NCBI GenBank assembly: GCA_009731375.1
Contig: BJOX01000138.1
Coordinates: 467,359 to 492,166, forward strand
From: Paulinella micropora
Lineage: Eukaryota; Cercozoa; Imbricatea; Euglyphida
Reading direction: 5' to 3'
DNA: 24,808 nt
Shown in pieces: positions 10,333 through 20,007 of the stretch (within the stretch, counting starts at the first letter, position 1; each line of letters begins with the position of its first letter). The translations under genes were made by a program, and so were the position numbers. The notes under the pieces are model-generated. The model did not search any database, was not told the DNA's origin, and worked only from the letters and a program-made list of their open reading frames with translations.

Positions 10333-11240
10333 AAGGTTTGACTGGCGACGTCGTCGAAGTCGCCGCGCGAGTCAAAGAGGAAGTACCGGTTGCGGACACG
10401 GACGTGGGGGGCGTTGGTGGAGAAGCTGGGGTCGTTCGGTTGATACAAGGTGAAGATGTGTCGTTGGGGGAGGTTCGACATGCAGGGGACAGGGGGGTGG
10501 ACAGGAAGGTGGTTGGGAGGGGAGGAGCCCCCAACCCGGCTGCCTTAGGGAATGATAGCAAGAGAAACAGGAACTGGGTGCCGGTAAGGTGGATGGAGCA
10601 GCAGTGACGACCTCAAACATCGTTGCTCAGCCCAGGAGCAGAGAGAGAACTAGGCCGAATAACTTCAGATCAGGGGCATTCATGGTCACAGTGCCGGTTC
10701 CGTATCGCGAGGCTACTGCCTCTGGGAAGTTTAATGAGTCGCGATTTGCAGACATTGACAAACACCTACGTTTGGGGGCGATTGTAGAGCGTCATGTGTC
10801 GGAGAAGCCGCCTGGAGAACCACTAGTGCCTACGAGGTTTGTTGGCTTTGAGAAGAGGGAACAGCAGACGGACCTATGGTCGACACAAAGTCTAGGATTG
10901 CAGGCATTGGTTTTCTGCAACCTGCGTGGCAGTATGACCGGGTGGACCTACCGACATGCCGAGTAGAGATGGTTTGGCTGACATGTGCGTTGGCTGTGTT
11001 ACAAGATATGGATGTGTACAGTGTGGATGAGGAAAGCGCTTTCCCAAACGTATGACTAAGGGTCCCGGTGTGGTTGAGGCCGCCGGTAGGGTACGTGCCG
11101 CCTAACACAGTGTGGGAGGCGAAAGGGGGAGTCAATGGTCTGAAGCCATCTGGACACATATATTGGAATGACAGGGTTGTGCCAACGCAAAAGAAGCTTG
11201 GGTTTGTTCAGAGCATAGTCGACCCGTAGTCTTTGGCAGG
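10333..11240 (+). pseudogene. Copia RT, N-terminal part, broken
   Basis: Pieces of a Copia reverse transcriptase are spread over three frames. Recognisable fragments are PLVPTRFVGFEK (about 10830), MVDTKSRIAGIGF (from 10876), DMDVYSVDEESAF (about 11005) and RPPVGYVPPNTVWEA with GLKPSGHIYW (11080-11165). The register changes near 10300, 10600, 10870 and 11240. In-frame stops follow the SAFPNV segment (about 11052) and at about 11227. No single polypeptide could supply the palm and fingers, so this copy cannot make its own RT. Low coverage or assembly error could account for some of the shifts but hardly for all of them together. Confidence 0.8.
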
Positions 11241-12260
11241 GTGGATGCTGGAACGAAGAAGACGGAGGTGTTGACATACCACGTTGATGACAGCATTCAC
11301 GCGGCGGCGACGAAGGAAAGCAGGGAAAGGTATGTTAAGGAGCTCAATGATGAATGGGGGAATGTCAAGGATCTAGGGATGGTGAAGGAGTTCTTGTCAA
11401 TCGAGTTCGAAGTGAGGAGGAGTGGGGGAGTCTATTCTATTACGTTGCTCCAACGGCAATACATAGACACTCTAACGAAGCGGTTCAAGAGGAGCGATGG
11501 CAGGGAGTGGATGCCGGCTAGAACGCCATGGCTTCCGGAAGGATCAAGGATGGTACCTACCATTCTAGAATACGAGCCACAGGAAATAGTAGGGAGCTAT
11601 GTCTACTTGAAGGCTAGTGTTCCTGAGGCTGCGGCGGCGGTTGCGTCACTTGCTGAGCACCAAGCTAACAAAGAGAAGTTCGATTATTGCGCAGCTGAAC
11701 AACTGCTCCGGTACTTTGTGCATGTGCGGAACAGGGGTGTGCGATTTGCGTCGGATGGCAACAGGGTGTTGGAGGCGGACTCCGACTCGTCATTGGGCAA
11801 CGGAGAAAAGATGTACTCCCGGACGGGGGGAGTAGTGTTCTTGGCGGGTGGTCCAGTGGCGGTTAGGTCGACAACTCAGAAGCATTTAGCCACTGGGACA
11901 CAGGAAAGTGAGACATATGCGGCCTCAGAGGTACTGCATGACTTGGAGGCGGTACGCAATATGATGAGATCATTGCCTTGGTCCGGTGAGAACCCACTGA
12001 AGGTGGAGATGGATGAGACGCCAACGCTGCGGGTTGATAACCAGGCAACGGTGTGCACGGCTCCAAACTCCGTGTTTGGTAAAAGATTGAGGCACATCGC
12101 GCTGCGTCACTATCATAACACCGAGGCGATACGGAAGGGGGAGGTGGTAGTTAAGTGGGTGCCCTCGGAGGACAATAGGGCCGACATACTATCAAAGAAG
12201 ATTACTAGTCCGTCAGTGTTCAAACGCGGTGCGGATAGGCTGACTGGACACTCTAACTGA
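11241..12260 (+). CDS. Copia RT C-terminal part and RNase H (intact frame)
   Basis: A 339-residue open frame begins just upstream of the RT catalytic box, which reads LTYHVDDSIHAA (an HVDD variant of YVDD). The connection (VKDLGMVKEFL) follows. RNase H keeps its acidic positions in LEADSDSSLG, TQESETYAASE, RVDNQATV and SEDNRADILSK. The conserved RHIALRHYHNTEAI helix is present. The first ATG at 11241 is probably only the first Met after the last frame break and not a true start. The piece is the well-preserved tail of the broken polyprotein. Alone it lacks the RT fingers and should not polymerise DNA. Confidence 0.82.
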   Translation: MDAGTKKTEVLTYHVDDSIHAAATKESRERYVKELNDEWGNVKDLGMVKEFLSIEFEVRRSGGVYSITLLQRQYIDTLTKRFKRSDGREWMPARTPWLPEGSRMVPTILEYEPQEIVGSYVYLKASVPEAAAAVASLAEHQANKEKFDYCAAEQLLRYFVHVRNRGVRFASDGNRVLEADSDSSLGNGEKMYSRTGGVVFLAGGPVAVRSTTQKHLATGTQESETYAASEVLHDLEAVRNMMRSLPWSGENPLKVEMDETPTLRVDNQATVCTAPNSVFGKRLRHIALRHYHNTEAIRKGEVVVKWVPSEDNRADILSKKITSPSVFKRGADRLTGHSN

Positions 12261-12386
12261 TTCTCTCTCTGCAACTGACTCTCTCTCTTCAGCTGGGTAG
12301 TAGAAAGGGACATTGGATAGGATAGTTAGTAAGTGGTGTAATAACAAGAATAGTTATTAAGTCACGTCCTATGGAATTAGGGGGAG
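12261..12386 (+). promoter_or_regulatory. Copia 3' noncoding region ending in the polypurine tract
   Basis: After the RNase H stop there are two short CTCTCTCT-rich stretches and then a purine run, GGGGGAG at 12380-12386, directly before the 3' LTR. This position is where a polypurine tract primes plus-strand synthesis. It supports the chosen left edge of the LTR at 12387. Confidence 0.75.
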
Positions 12387-12684
12387 CTTTATATCATATT
12401 CTTTTGTAGAATAGAATTGGTAATTGTAATTCGATAGGCAGTGTAGAATTCACAATTGAGGATTTAAGTTTACTGTTAGGACTGACGCTAGGTAAGTGGA
12501 CTTGAATAATTTCATTAAGACTGATTATGACGATTGCAGTAATTAGGACAGGACACGCGTCTTCAGAACGCGCTAGTTGTACCTCAATCTGTGTTTCAAT
12601 AAAGTATTTCAGATTTGCCAAATCTAGCAAGTCAGTAAGTGCTCCGGTCTTGAACACTGTTCAAGTCAAGTATTAAGTATAAAG
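12387..12684 (+). repeat. Copia 3' LTR
   Basis: This copy is identical to 6275-6572 except for three substitutions: two within ten bases near LTR position 45-51 and one near position 148. Its AATAAA signal is at 12598-12603. The copy stops one base before the gap, so a longer LTR cannot be excluded. Confidence 0.88.
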
Positions 12685-12685
12685 G

Positions 12686-13201
12686 NNNNNNNNNNNNNNN
12701 NNNNNNNNNNNNNNNNNNNNNNNNNNNNNNNNNNNNNNNNNNNNNNNNNNNNNNNNNNNNNNNNNNNNNNNNNNNNNNNNNNNNNNNNNNNNNNNNNNNN
12801 NNNNNNNNNNNNNNNNNNNNNNNNNNNNNNNNNNNNNNNNNNNNNNNNNNNNNNNNNNNNNNNNNNNNNNNNNNNNNNNNNNNNNNNNNNNNNNNNNNNN
12901 NNNNNNNNNNNNNNNNNNNNNNNNNNNNNNNNNNNNNNNNNNNNNNNNNNNNNNNNNNNNNNNNNNNNNNNNNNNNNNNNNNNNNNNNNNNNNNNNNNNN
13001 NNNNNNNNNNNNNNNNNNNNNNNNNNNNNNNNNNNNNNNNNNNNNNNNNNNNNNNNNNNNNNNNNNNNNNNNNNNNNNNNNNNNNNNNNNNNNNNNNNNN
13101 NNNNNNNNNNNNNNNNNNNNNNNNNNNNNNNNNNNNNNNNNNNNNNNNNNNNNNNNNNNNNNNNNNNNNNNNNNNNNNNNNNNNNNNNNNNNNNNNNNNN
13201 N
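12686..13201. other. Assembly gap (516 N)
   Basis: The bases are all N. The gap separates the Copia 3' LTR from Gypsy gag. It hides the right Copia junction with its target duplication, the end of Gypsy gag and the gag-pol boundary. An open frame that seems to run from gag through the gap into the LTR is not real. Confidence 0.99.
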
Positions 13202-15941
13202 TAAACTTCACAGTCTTCTCCTTCCTCTCTTCTTCCCCCTCCAGCCATTCCACCACCTCGAAACGATTACCTTGAGTAGTGTCCGGGTGCGATGACGTAT
13301 CGGTCTCCGAGGCAGTGTTGTAGGCCTGAGCTCGACCGAAATTCGGGTTGGAGCTTGCCCATGAGCCTCCTCCTCCTCTTGGTGGGGGGGCTGGAGCTCG
13401 AACAGCTCTCCCTCCATAAGGGGTATATCCCCGACCTCCTCCTCTTCCTCTCTGAGGGGTTCCCTGCCACCTCGAGGCTCCTCTCCATGTTCCTCCTCCT
13501 CGTCCTCCTCCTCCTCCTCCTCCTCGTCCTCCTGCTCCTGCTCCTCCTCCTCGTCCTCTTTGAGAGGCCTTTAAGTTCTTTTGTCTCTCCCTTTCCTCCT
13601 TCTTCTCCTTCATCCTCTTCATGTAGGTAATGATTGCCTCTCGTAACTCCTCATCATCACACATATTGGCATACCAACCTTCGTTCACAGCGGCAATCTG
13701 AAGCATATTGAAAAGGCCCGGTTCCTTGCCTTCCGTCCTGCTCAGAAAATTTGCCCTTGCTGTTGGGTTCTGCCTATCATGATTGAAAGAGCAGTCTCTG
13801 TTCTCCATCTGTGCCTTACACTGCAAGCCCGCGAACCACCTCCAACATGCGGTCTTCAGGTCTGGCTCTCTCTGTCTCTTCCAACCGGCAACTCTGTTTG
13901 TGTACGTGGCTTGTGCGCCAACAGGTACACCGCCTGCCTGTGCCGTATGTGCCTCCGTGAGCGAGTCCATGTTTGAGCATGCACTCATCACTTCTTGAAA
14001 CAGTGCTGACGGAGCAACGCTTTGAACCGTATTTTCGAACACGTGTGTCTCGAGGAAGTTCTTGGACTTCACTGAGCTAAACGTCGAGCATTGTTGTATG
14101 AGCTGAGTAAGCTTACTCGGGTTAACTGTGTGTAACGCCGAAAAGAAATAGAGGATGATCGACTTGCGGCCATAGAATAGCCCATAGGAGGAAACTACCT
14201 CCGTAAGGGTCGCCGCCAAGCCAACAGCACTCCTCAAACTCATCGCCACTGTCTCAAAGATTTCAAATCCTATGAGAGTACCAGTGCAGAGATGCTGGTA
14301 TCCATGAGATTGAAAATATGAAATGAGTGTGGCCACCGCCAGTTCACACTGAGCGTCTAGGCCTGTTGCATTGTTTCTCTTAATCTCCTCCTTCTTTCTC
14401 AAAAACTTGTACTGTGTCAGATCAAATCCCTCCGAGACTAGAGATTGGTCAAAAACAGTAACAAGGGCCTCGTATTCCTGCGTTTCGTCGCAAGGAAAAG
14501 CCTTCATGCAGGCATTGATCTCTTTGAGCTTGCTCAAAAGCGAAGCATCAGAGTCTTTGTCTGAGCTCGTCTTGGCATATAGCATGAGACTTGCCACTCC
14601 TCCTTTCTTCCCCTTGAAGGCATTTATGATGTTCTGTCTGTCCTTCTTCTCCGTGTTTGTGACCACCACCGTAGTTGAGCCCGAGGGTGCAGGGGCTGGT
14701 GGGGCAGGAGCTGGTGGGGTCAAATATGTCGGAGGGTGTGTCTTTGCACCACTCACTTTTGCTTTCATTCTTTCCAGTCTCATCGTCTTCTCGAACTCCT
14801 CATTCTCTTTCGCCTTCTTCTTCTCAGATATCACCAGCTTTTGAGCATGAGTGATAAAGGCCACCAATTCAGAAGCAGATCTGAGAAAATTATATTTCTC
14901 CACATATTGGTCAACACCTGCTTTGTTGGCGACCGGTGGTGCGTTACTAAGTGATTTAAGGACAGAGTGATCCTTGGTAGGAATCCATCTCTTCCATGCC
15001 TCCTTGTGCAGTAACGCACCCATCAACAGTCTGATCTTGGTCAGAACTCTGTCGGTCTTCTCTAACTCATCAATCACAGGATGAGTTTCTCCTGCTGCCT
15101 TAATGCTTTTTTCCATCTCTGCCTTCCCCTCCTCCAAGGCCTTTATTTCCATTGTAAAAAAATGAAATATACCACTCGAGTTTTTCGAACCCAGATTGGT
15201 CTTCATTTTTGTTACATCGACTGCCTCCTGACCAGTCGCGAGGAATCTGGCCGTTGCTCTTGGGTTTGTGTACTGGAGGTAACCCTCACATCGTGGGCCG
15301 TATGTACGTTCCCAAATCAGGGTTTGAGTGTACACCCCAAAGATAGCATCGAGTAATTCAAGGTGGGTGTGTGTGTCCCCAAACTTGATATGCTGTATCT
15401 TCTTTCTCTTTTCTGGATCAGAGACCAGTTTGCCGAGGAGCTGTGCTATGTTTGATAATAGGATATAGACATCCTTTTTAGCACGACTTTTCTCTCTTCT
15501 TTGATCCTGAGGGATCCACACATAGGTATCCTTCTCTACCCCCATCTTGTTATCAAACTCTTCTTTAGTGAGGTCATAGTGGTCTTGCACCCACTGTTGT
15601 TCCTCCACTGTGATCTCCTCTCCATCACTATGAATCAAGTCGATCATTTTTCGTCCTCCTCCTCCCGTGTAGGCAGGTGGTAAGGGATTACCATATGCTC
15701 CTCCTCCTCCCGTCTCTTCTTGTTCAAATCCTCCTTCATCTTCGTCTCCTCCATATCTTCCTTCATCATCCCAGCCCTCTTCTACTCCTCCTCCTACTCC
15801 TTCATCTCCTCCTCCTCCTTCATTCAATCCTCCTCCTCCTCCTTCATTCAATCCTCTTCCTCCTCCTCCTCCTGCTTCTTCTTCTTCTCTTCTTTGATCT
15901 GCCTCCGAGAATTCACTCACTTCGGCGGTCTCTGTCGACAT
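13202..15941 (-). CDS. Gypsy Gag-like protein with CCCH finger and RGG-rich tail (3' end in gap)
   Basis: About 913 residues are visible from the ATG at 15941 to the gap. The N-terminus is acidic and glycine-rich, with a repeated GGGLNEGGGG motif. Several hundred mostly helical residues follow that I cannot assign to a family. Then comes a Cys/His finger spaced C-x8-C-x8-C-x3-H (about 13850-13775; CWRWFAGLQC ... CSFNH), a CCCH-type pattern and not the CCHC knuckle usual in Gypsy Gag. An RGG/GRGGG-rich segment (about 13580-13380) adds an RNA-binding signature. It reads in the same direction as pol and lies between the candidate 5' LTR and pol, so Gag is the likeliest role. It could instead be an accessory frame or captured host gene. 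The last visible residues are KEKTVKF. Confidence 0.72.
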
Positions 15942-16727
15942 GATGTCGTAGTAGTGATCAACAGGAGGACAGTGTCAGCTCCTATGTTTGGTTTTTGTTC
16001 GTTTGTGTTCTGTTCCTCCTTCAGTCGATTGACTAGTGAAGAGAGAAACTAATAGAGAGGGTAGGATAAGATTCCCTGTCCTCTATGAAACACTGTTTGT
16101 ATGTTTGTTTTTGTTTGAGAAAAATAGTCTTTGAGACTTTCTCCGATTTCTTGTTCTCCTTACTCAGATTACTTTCTCCTCCTTCTTTTCTATATTGTAT
16201 CTAGTATGAGGCACTTGGACCTACACACAGATAGTAATAGAGAAGCTAGAAAAGCTCTCCTTGAGAAGTCGACAGTCGGTCGGATAGGTTCTCAGACCTA
16301 CCTTTAGAAAACGATCAGAGAGTTGCAAAAATACTCTGACGTATGTGTGAGATAATGCAGATAAATGCACAAACTAGAAGGGTAGAGTGTTGTGCTCCTG
16401 TCCCTATGCTTGTTTGTGTTTTGTGTGTGTTCCTTCACTCTTCTGTCCACATCCTTCTTCTTGGTCTCTGTGTGAGAACAGCAAGAACGACAGAGAGTTT
16501 GTATCTGATATCTCCTTGTGAGCACACAGATATGGATTGGGCTAGAGGGTACGAGACATCTGCTTGAGACCAATCAAATCATTTGTTTTGTGAAAGAGTT
16601 ATGAGGGAGCTGTGTTGGAGTATTTGTTTTCGTCTGACGTCCCCGTGTGAGACAGGTCAGTGAAAATTCACTCTGTTGCCTGTGTGGCAAAGCAGAAAGA
16701 AATCACCCTAGTGATGTGGACTCCAAA
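15942..16727 (-). other. Gypsy leader (5' untranslated region)
   Basis: This 786-base stretch lies between the candidate LTR and the gag ATG. It is rich in short T/G-rich runs on the plus strand and has no open frame with protein-like composition. Read on the minus strand, the first bases after the LTR are TTTGGAGTCCACATC. A primer-binding site could begin at the TGG, two bases in. I cannot match it to a particular tRNA. Confidence 0.45.
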
Positions 16728-16964
16728 TGTAATGCCCCCAACGATAGCTCGTAAAAAGTCGGTAATACAACCAAACACATTCTCAAAAGATGAGAATGAT
16801 GTCTCGTTATATTAGCTCAGTGAAGCCAAAAAGGAAAACGGCAACAGACCAGGAATAAAATGGCATCAGGTCCAATCCGGACAAATAATACTGAAAAAGC
16901 AAGCTGGTGCACCTGTCACCAGGAAAAGGTACTTTTTACCGGCTATCCGGGGGTGATGCCTACA
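16728..16964 (-). repeat. Candidate Gypsy 5' LTR (or solo LTR)
   Basis: This 237-base block has inverted ends: TGTAATGCCCCC on the left matches the reverse complement of GGGGGTGATGCCTACA on the right, allowing a small insertion. TG...CA termini are normal for LTRs. It sits where the Gypsy 5' LTR should be, upstream of gag on the minus strand, and just right of it the sequence becomes AT-rich host 3' flank. No second copy is visible because the opposite end of the element lies in or beyond the gap. An unrelated solo LTR or small inverted-repeat element is the alternative. Confidence 0.45.
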
Positions 16965-17168
16965 TAATATCATGTGCACATAAATATAAACAGACTTGAA
17001 TTTATTTAATATTCATATGTAAAACTTCTTGCATATAATAGTAGCAGCGACTTGAATTAATAAGCCAATCCGAGATTGATCTGACTCAGATTACTATCAG
17101 TGAGTCAACTCTTGCTAGTAATAATAAAAGATAATTCCTGTCCCATCGAGTTGAGTTCAACTATCAAC
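16965..17168 (-). promoter_or_regulatory. 3' flank of the TFIIS-like gene with polyadenylation signal
   Basis: This AT-rich stretch follows the stop codon of the minus-strand gene. An AATAAA on the minus strand at 17006-17001 lies 163 bases past the stop and is a plausible cleavage signal. The Gypsy element begins only 37 bases further on. Confidence 0.5.
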
Positions 17169-17637
17169 TTAGCATCCCATTTCCTTCAGCTCCTCAAGCA
17201 CCTGATGCTGATCACCAGAGCTGATGCAACCACCTTCCAGATAGAACGTGTACATAATGCAATCTTCTGCATCAACTCCGACAATATACGGTTGGTAACG
17301 TTGATCATTGTTTTCAGCTGAAATTTTCTCATATGGCAAAGTTGAACTCTCTTGAATATCTGATTTCAGCACCCAGCAACGCCCGAACTTAGCATTCACC
17401 CATACGTCAGCCTGGGTTGGCATCGCCATTGCCTGTGCTTGCCCGTTATGATCGATGCCATAAATGTGCCACATCACCTGGCTCTTGCTTTTGCGTTGAG
17501 TTGCTATGTACGCAGGCTTAATCCCCACGACTTCTCCGATGCCTGCAGGCATTCCACTCCAACCTGTAGCATATATACATGTACATTGTATACACGTATA
17601 CGTATGAACGCATACATGCATGTATGTATGTAGACGT

Positions 17638-17669
<32 letters not shown>

Positions 17670-18928
17670 AGAGAATGAGAGAGAATGAGAGAGAATGAGA
17701 GAGAGAGAGAGAGAGAGAGAGAAAAGAGAGAGAAAAAGAGAGAGAGAAAAGAGGGAGAGGGAGAGAGAGAGAGAGAGAGAGAGAGCTTGACCGTAGCCAC
17801 TCATGTTAAAGAGACCCATCGCTGCCAAGCTAGGTAGATCTTCTCCGTTCAGTTGGGCATTTGCAGCGTTCAATCCTCCTGGGTAGTTAGCGCCATCCAT
17901 GATCGTGATGAGCTCGATGAATAACTTTGATTCTTTTTTCTCGAGCTTTCCAGTTCCCCCAAAAGCTTTCCAGGCGGTGAGGGGCTCCAGTAGTGGTTTA
18001 TCATCGTCTGAGCTTTTGCTGGCGCTTGATTTGTTTGCTTCTTCATCGCCGCAGTCGTAACTTTCCTCATCACTGGTGCATACCCCGCTGTAATATTCAG
18101 CAAACATATCCAGCTCCTCGTCGGAATCGGCTGCTGCTGCAGCTTGGCCTGGTGGTTTAGTCAAGGTATGAAGCTTTTCCAATGCAATTTGTCCATCTCC
18201 CAACTTCAGAAGTGAACGAGTTGGGGGTAGTAGTACCAGATAGAGCTCCTGCAATCGCCAAGGGAGCAGCGAGCGGCAAGTCAGCGCTAGCAGACGCAGA
18301 CTCAGAACCAGATTGAAAAGACGTAGCATCTGGTCCATGAGATGATGTGACACAATCTTGCTCTAAAGAAGCAGTGGCGCGAGTTGATCCACACATAGTG
18401 CAAGCCAGGAAATCATCTGGGTTATCGTCGTAAGTACAGATGCTGCAGGCCCACGTAGCTTGGGTATCGGTTGGTTCCATATTTGTTGATATCTTTGCTT
18501 CCTTCTTCATTTTTGTATAGACTGCAAGTTTCTCTTTGGTGCGTTGCTTTTTCATGGGGGCCTCGAGCTCTTCTGAGTCTGAGTCTACGTTGATGACTTC
18601 ACGCTTGCTGCCAGCCACGTACGATGAAGACGAAGCAGAAGCTGCCGAAAGCAGAGATGGAGGAGATGAAATCGCTCCGCTTGCAATAAAAAGGGGCTTG
18701 AGCACCTTGCGGATCCCAGGATGCGAGATCTTCTTGAAGCGTGGCTTACCTTTCTGTGTTATACTTCTTCGTTTGTTTGCAGACGCACCATCTCGCTCCT
18801 CGTCGCTCTCCACCGCCTGCACAACTTCTATGAACTGCACCCGAGCACCTTCCTTCTTTCTGGATGATCTTGCTGAAGTCCCAAATCGCTTCAGGAGCTT
18901 CTCGCTCTCCTGCATAATTACATAGTAT

Positions 18929-18976
<48 letters not shown>

Positions 18977-19881
18977 AGAGAAAGAGAGATCGAGAGAGGG
19001 AGGGAGGAAGAGAGAGAGAGAGAGAGATCACATACCTTGCATGAGATCATCAGATCTTCCTTGACGTTCCTCTCTTTTACACGCAAATGCATCTTGACAA
19101 AGCTTCTTTCCTTCCTCCGCGTCTAATTGCACAGCGAGCGTCTCTGAAGACCATTCAGAAGGATCACCCTTCAGTCTGAGTGCTTTTAAAAATAGCTTGA
19201 CCTTGTCTCTGTACAAAGTAGCAGCAAATGAAAAATGTATATTTATAATAATATTTTACATTTTATGACATGTAAATATAACTTTTTACCTCATCATCTT
19301 GCCTACCGGTTTGGTCATCTCCAGCTCCTCTGTCCGTTTATCTGCAAGCTTCTTAAGTTTTTCTTCTTCTTTTCCTTTTTTTTCTTGTGCAAGCAATGCA
19401 ACAATAGCGACTAGCAAGTTCTTGCAATTTGCCCAGCTGTTTGCATCTTGCTATGCAGTGATGCTTTCCTCTGCATCAGCTCTTCTTCTTTGCTGTTTTT
19501 GCCATAGATAGTAGTGGATGTTTCAGGGCAGTCAACTTTCCACCCGTCAGCTGGTTCTCCTCTCCCGATGATATTTTTGGCTCGATGCGCTCGTAGCTTA
19601 TCCACCACATCAGTTGTAGATACCCTGGCTCGTTCTATCTTGGCATACTCAGCTCGAAGTACTGTCTTGAGTGTAGAAGAGCTTGAATTTTTCAGGAGCA
19701 CAGCCACTTTCTCAGCATCATCTTCCGCTAAACACAAAAGGAAATGATATGGTTATCAGATATTCAGAAAGGTAATAAACAGCAGCAAATAGCATGTGGT
19801 GAAAAAAATCTTCAAGTACTTACCAATGTCCAGCTGAGCTTTTTTGAGATCCTTGGCATTTTCCAGTGGATACACAGGCAT
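17169..19881 (-). CDS. Spliced host gene: TFIIS-like regions and RanBP2-type zinc finger, unknown C-terminal domain
   Basis: My model has exons 19881-19824, 19727-19537, 19450-19290, 19208-19083, 18904-18352, 18248-17792 and 17563-17169. All introns are GT-AG and all phases match, giving 646 codons. Residues about 20-75 (AEYAKIERARVSTTDVVDKLRAH) resemble the TFIIS N-terminal helical domain. Residues about 130-165 (MRDKVKLFLKALRLKGD) resemble the start of the TFIIS central domain. A basic Ser-rich stretch is followed by a RanBP2-type finger (WACSIC ... CTMC, about 18455-18385), with one extra residue before the conserved Asn. An acidic segment (DSDEELDMF) precedes about 130 C-terminal residues beginning GWSGMPAGIGEVVG that I do not recognise. 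A nuclear role in transcription or chromatin is inferred. The weakest junctions are 19537/19450 and 19083/18904. The ATG at 19881 directly follows a CAG, so it could instead be an internal exon. Confidence 0.68.
17638..17786. repeat. (GA)n / (CT)n microsatellite in the last intron
   Basis: This is an imperfect GA repeat of about 150 bases with GAATGA and GAAAAGA variants. It occupies most of the 228-base intron 17791-17564. On the gene's strand it is (CT)n starting a few bases after the 5' splice site. Apparent reading frames of alternating Ser and Leu across it are repeat translation. Confidence 0.93.
18933..19027. repeat. (GA)n / (CT)n microsatellite in the fourth intron
   Basis: This GA repeat has GAAA and GGGA variants and lies inside intron 19082-18905 of the same minus-strand gene. 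On the coding strand it is pyrimidine-only and ends about 25 bases before the CAG of the acceptor region. Confidence 0.92.
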
Positions 19882-20007
19882 CTGCCACAGTACGATATGA
19901 TTTAGCTCGTGCACATGCAGATATTCTGACATACACAAATATCGAACTAGCAACAACAGCAAATTTACTTCATCACTTTGCGATTTTTCTATTTCTGTTT
20001 AGTTTTG

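Larger units (their letters stand above)
6275..12684 (+). mobile_element. Ty1/Copia-like LTR retrotransposon nested in the Gypsy element
   Basis: Two 298-base direct repeats flank gag, protease, integrase, RT and RNase H in that order, on the plus strand. Integrase before RT is the Ty1/Copia order. A polypurine tract directly precedes the right LTR. The left end abuts Gypsy pol sequence. The right end runs into the gap next to Gypsy gag, so the element sits inside the Gypsy internal region in opposite orientation. Target duplication cannot be verified: the six bases left of the element are GTTTTT, and only one base (G) is visible right of it, which is compatible but not informative. The element is about 6.4 kb and is coding-defective in RT. 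Confidence 0.92.
896..16964 (-). mobile_element. Ty3/Gypsy-like LTR retrotransposon, split by a nested Copia element
   Basis: The parts, read on the minus strand, are: candidate 5' LTR 16728-16964, leader 15942-16727, gag 15941-13202, a gap, an inserted Copia element (6275-12684), then pol 6274-903 in the order protease, RT, RNase H, integrase. RNase H before integrase is the Ty3/Gypsy order. Without the insert the visible element is about 9.7 kb, which is large for the family. It is disabled by the insertion and by a frame break in pol near 3424. The 3' LTR is not visible and is probably in the gap at 230-895. Joining gag and pol into one element is inferred from strand, spacing and the nested insert. 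Confidence 0.8.

Noticed and set aside
11241-11300. An inserted residue in the Copia RT catalytic box (YHVDD)
   Set aside because: HVDD variants of the YVDD box are compatible with Copia RTs, so no insertion need be assumed.
12666-15941. A 1091-codon frame running from Gypsy gag through the gap into the Copia LTR
   Set aside because: 516 codon-neutral N bases bridge two unrelated elements. Only 13202-15941 is supported.
15677-16052. Leu/Ser-rich frames on the plus strand opposite gag
   Set aside because: They are antisense shadows of the Glu/Gly-rich gag N-terminus.
17504-17800. Ser-Leu repeat protein on the minus strand
   Set aside because: It is a translation of the intronic (CT)n microsatellite.
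19411-19440. A frameshift in the TFIIS-like gene
   Set aside because: An 86-base GT-AG intron (19536-19451) with matching phase explains the change of register as well, and fits the size of the neighbouring introns.
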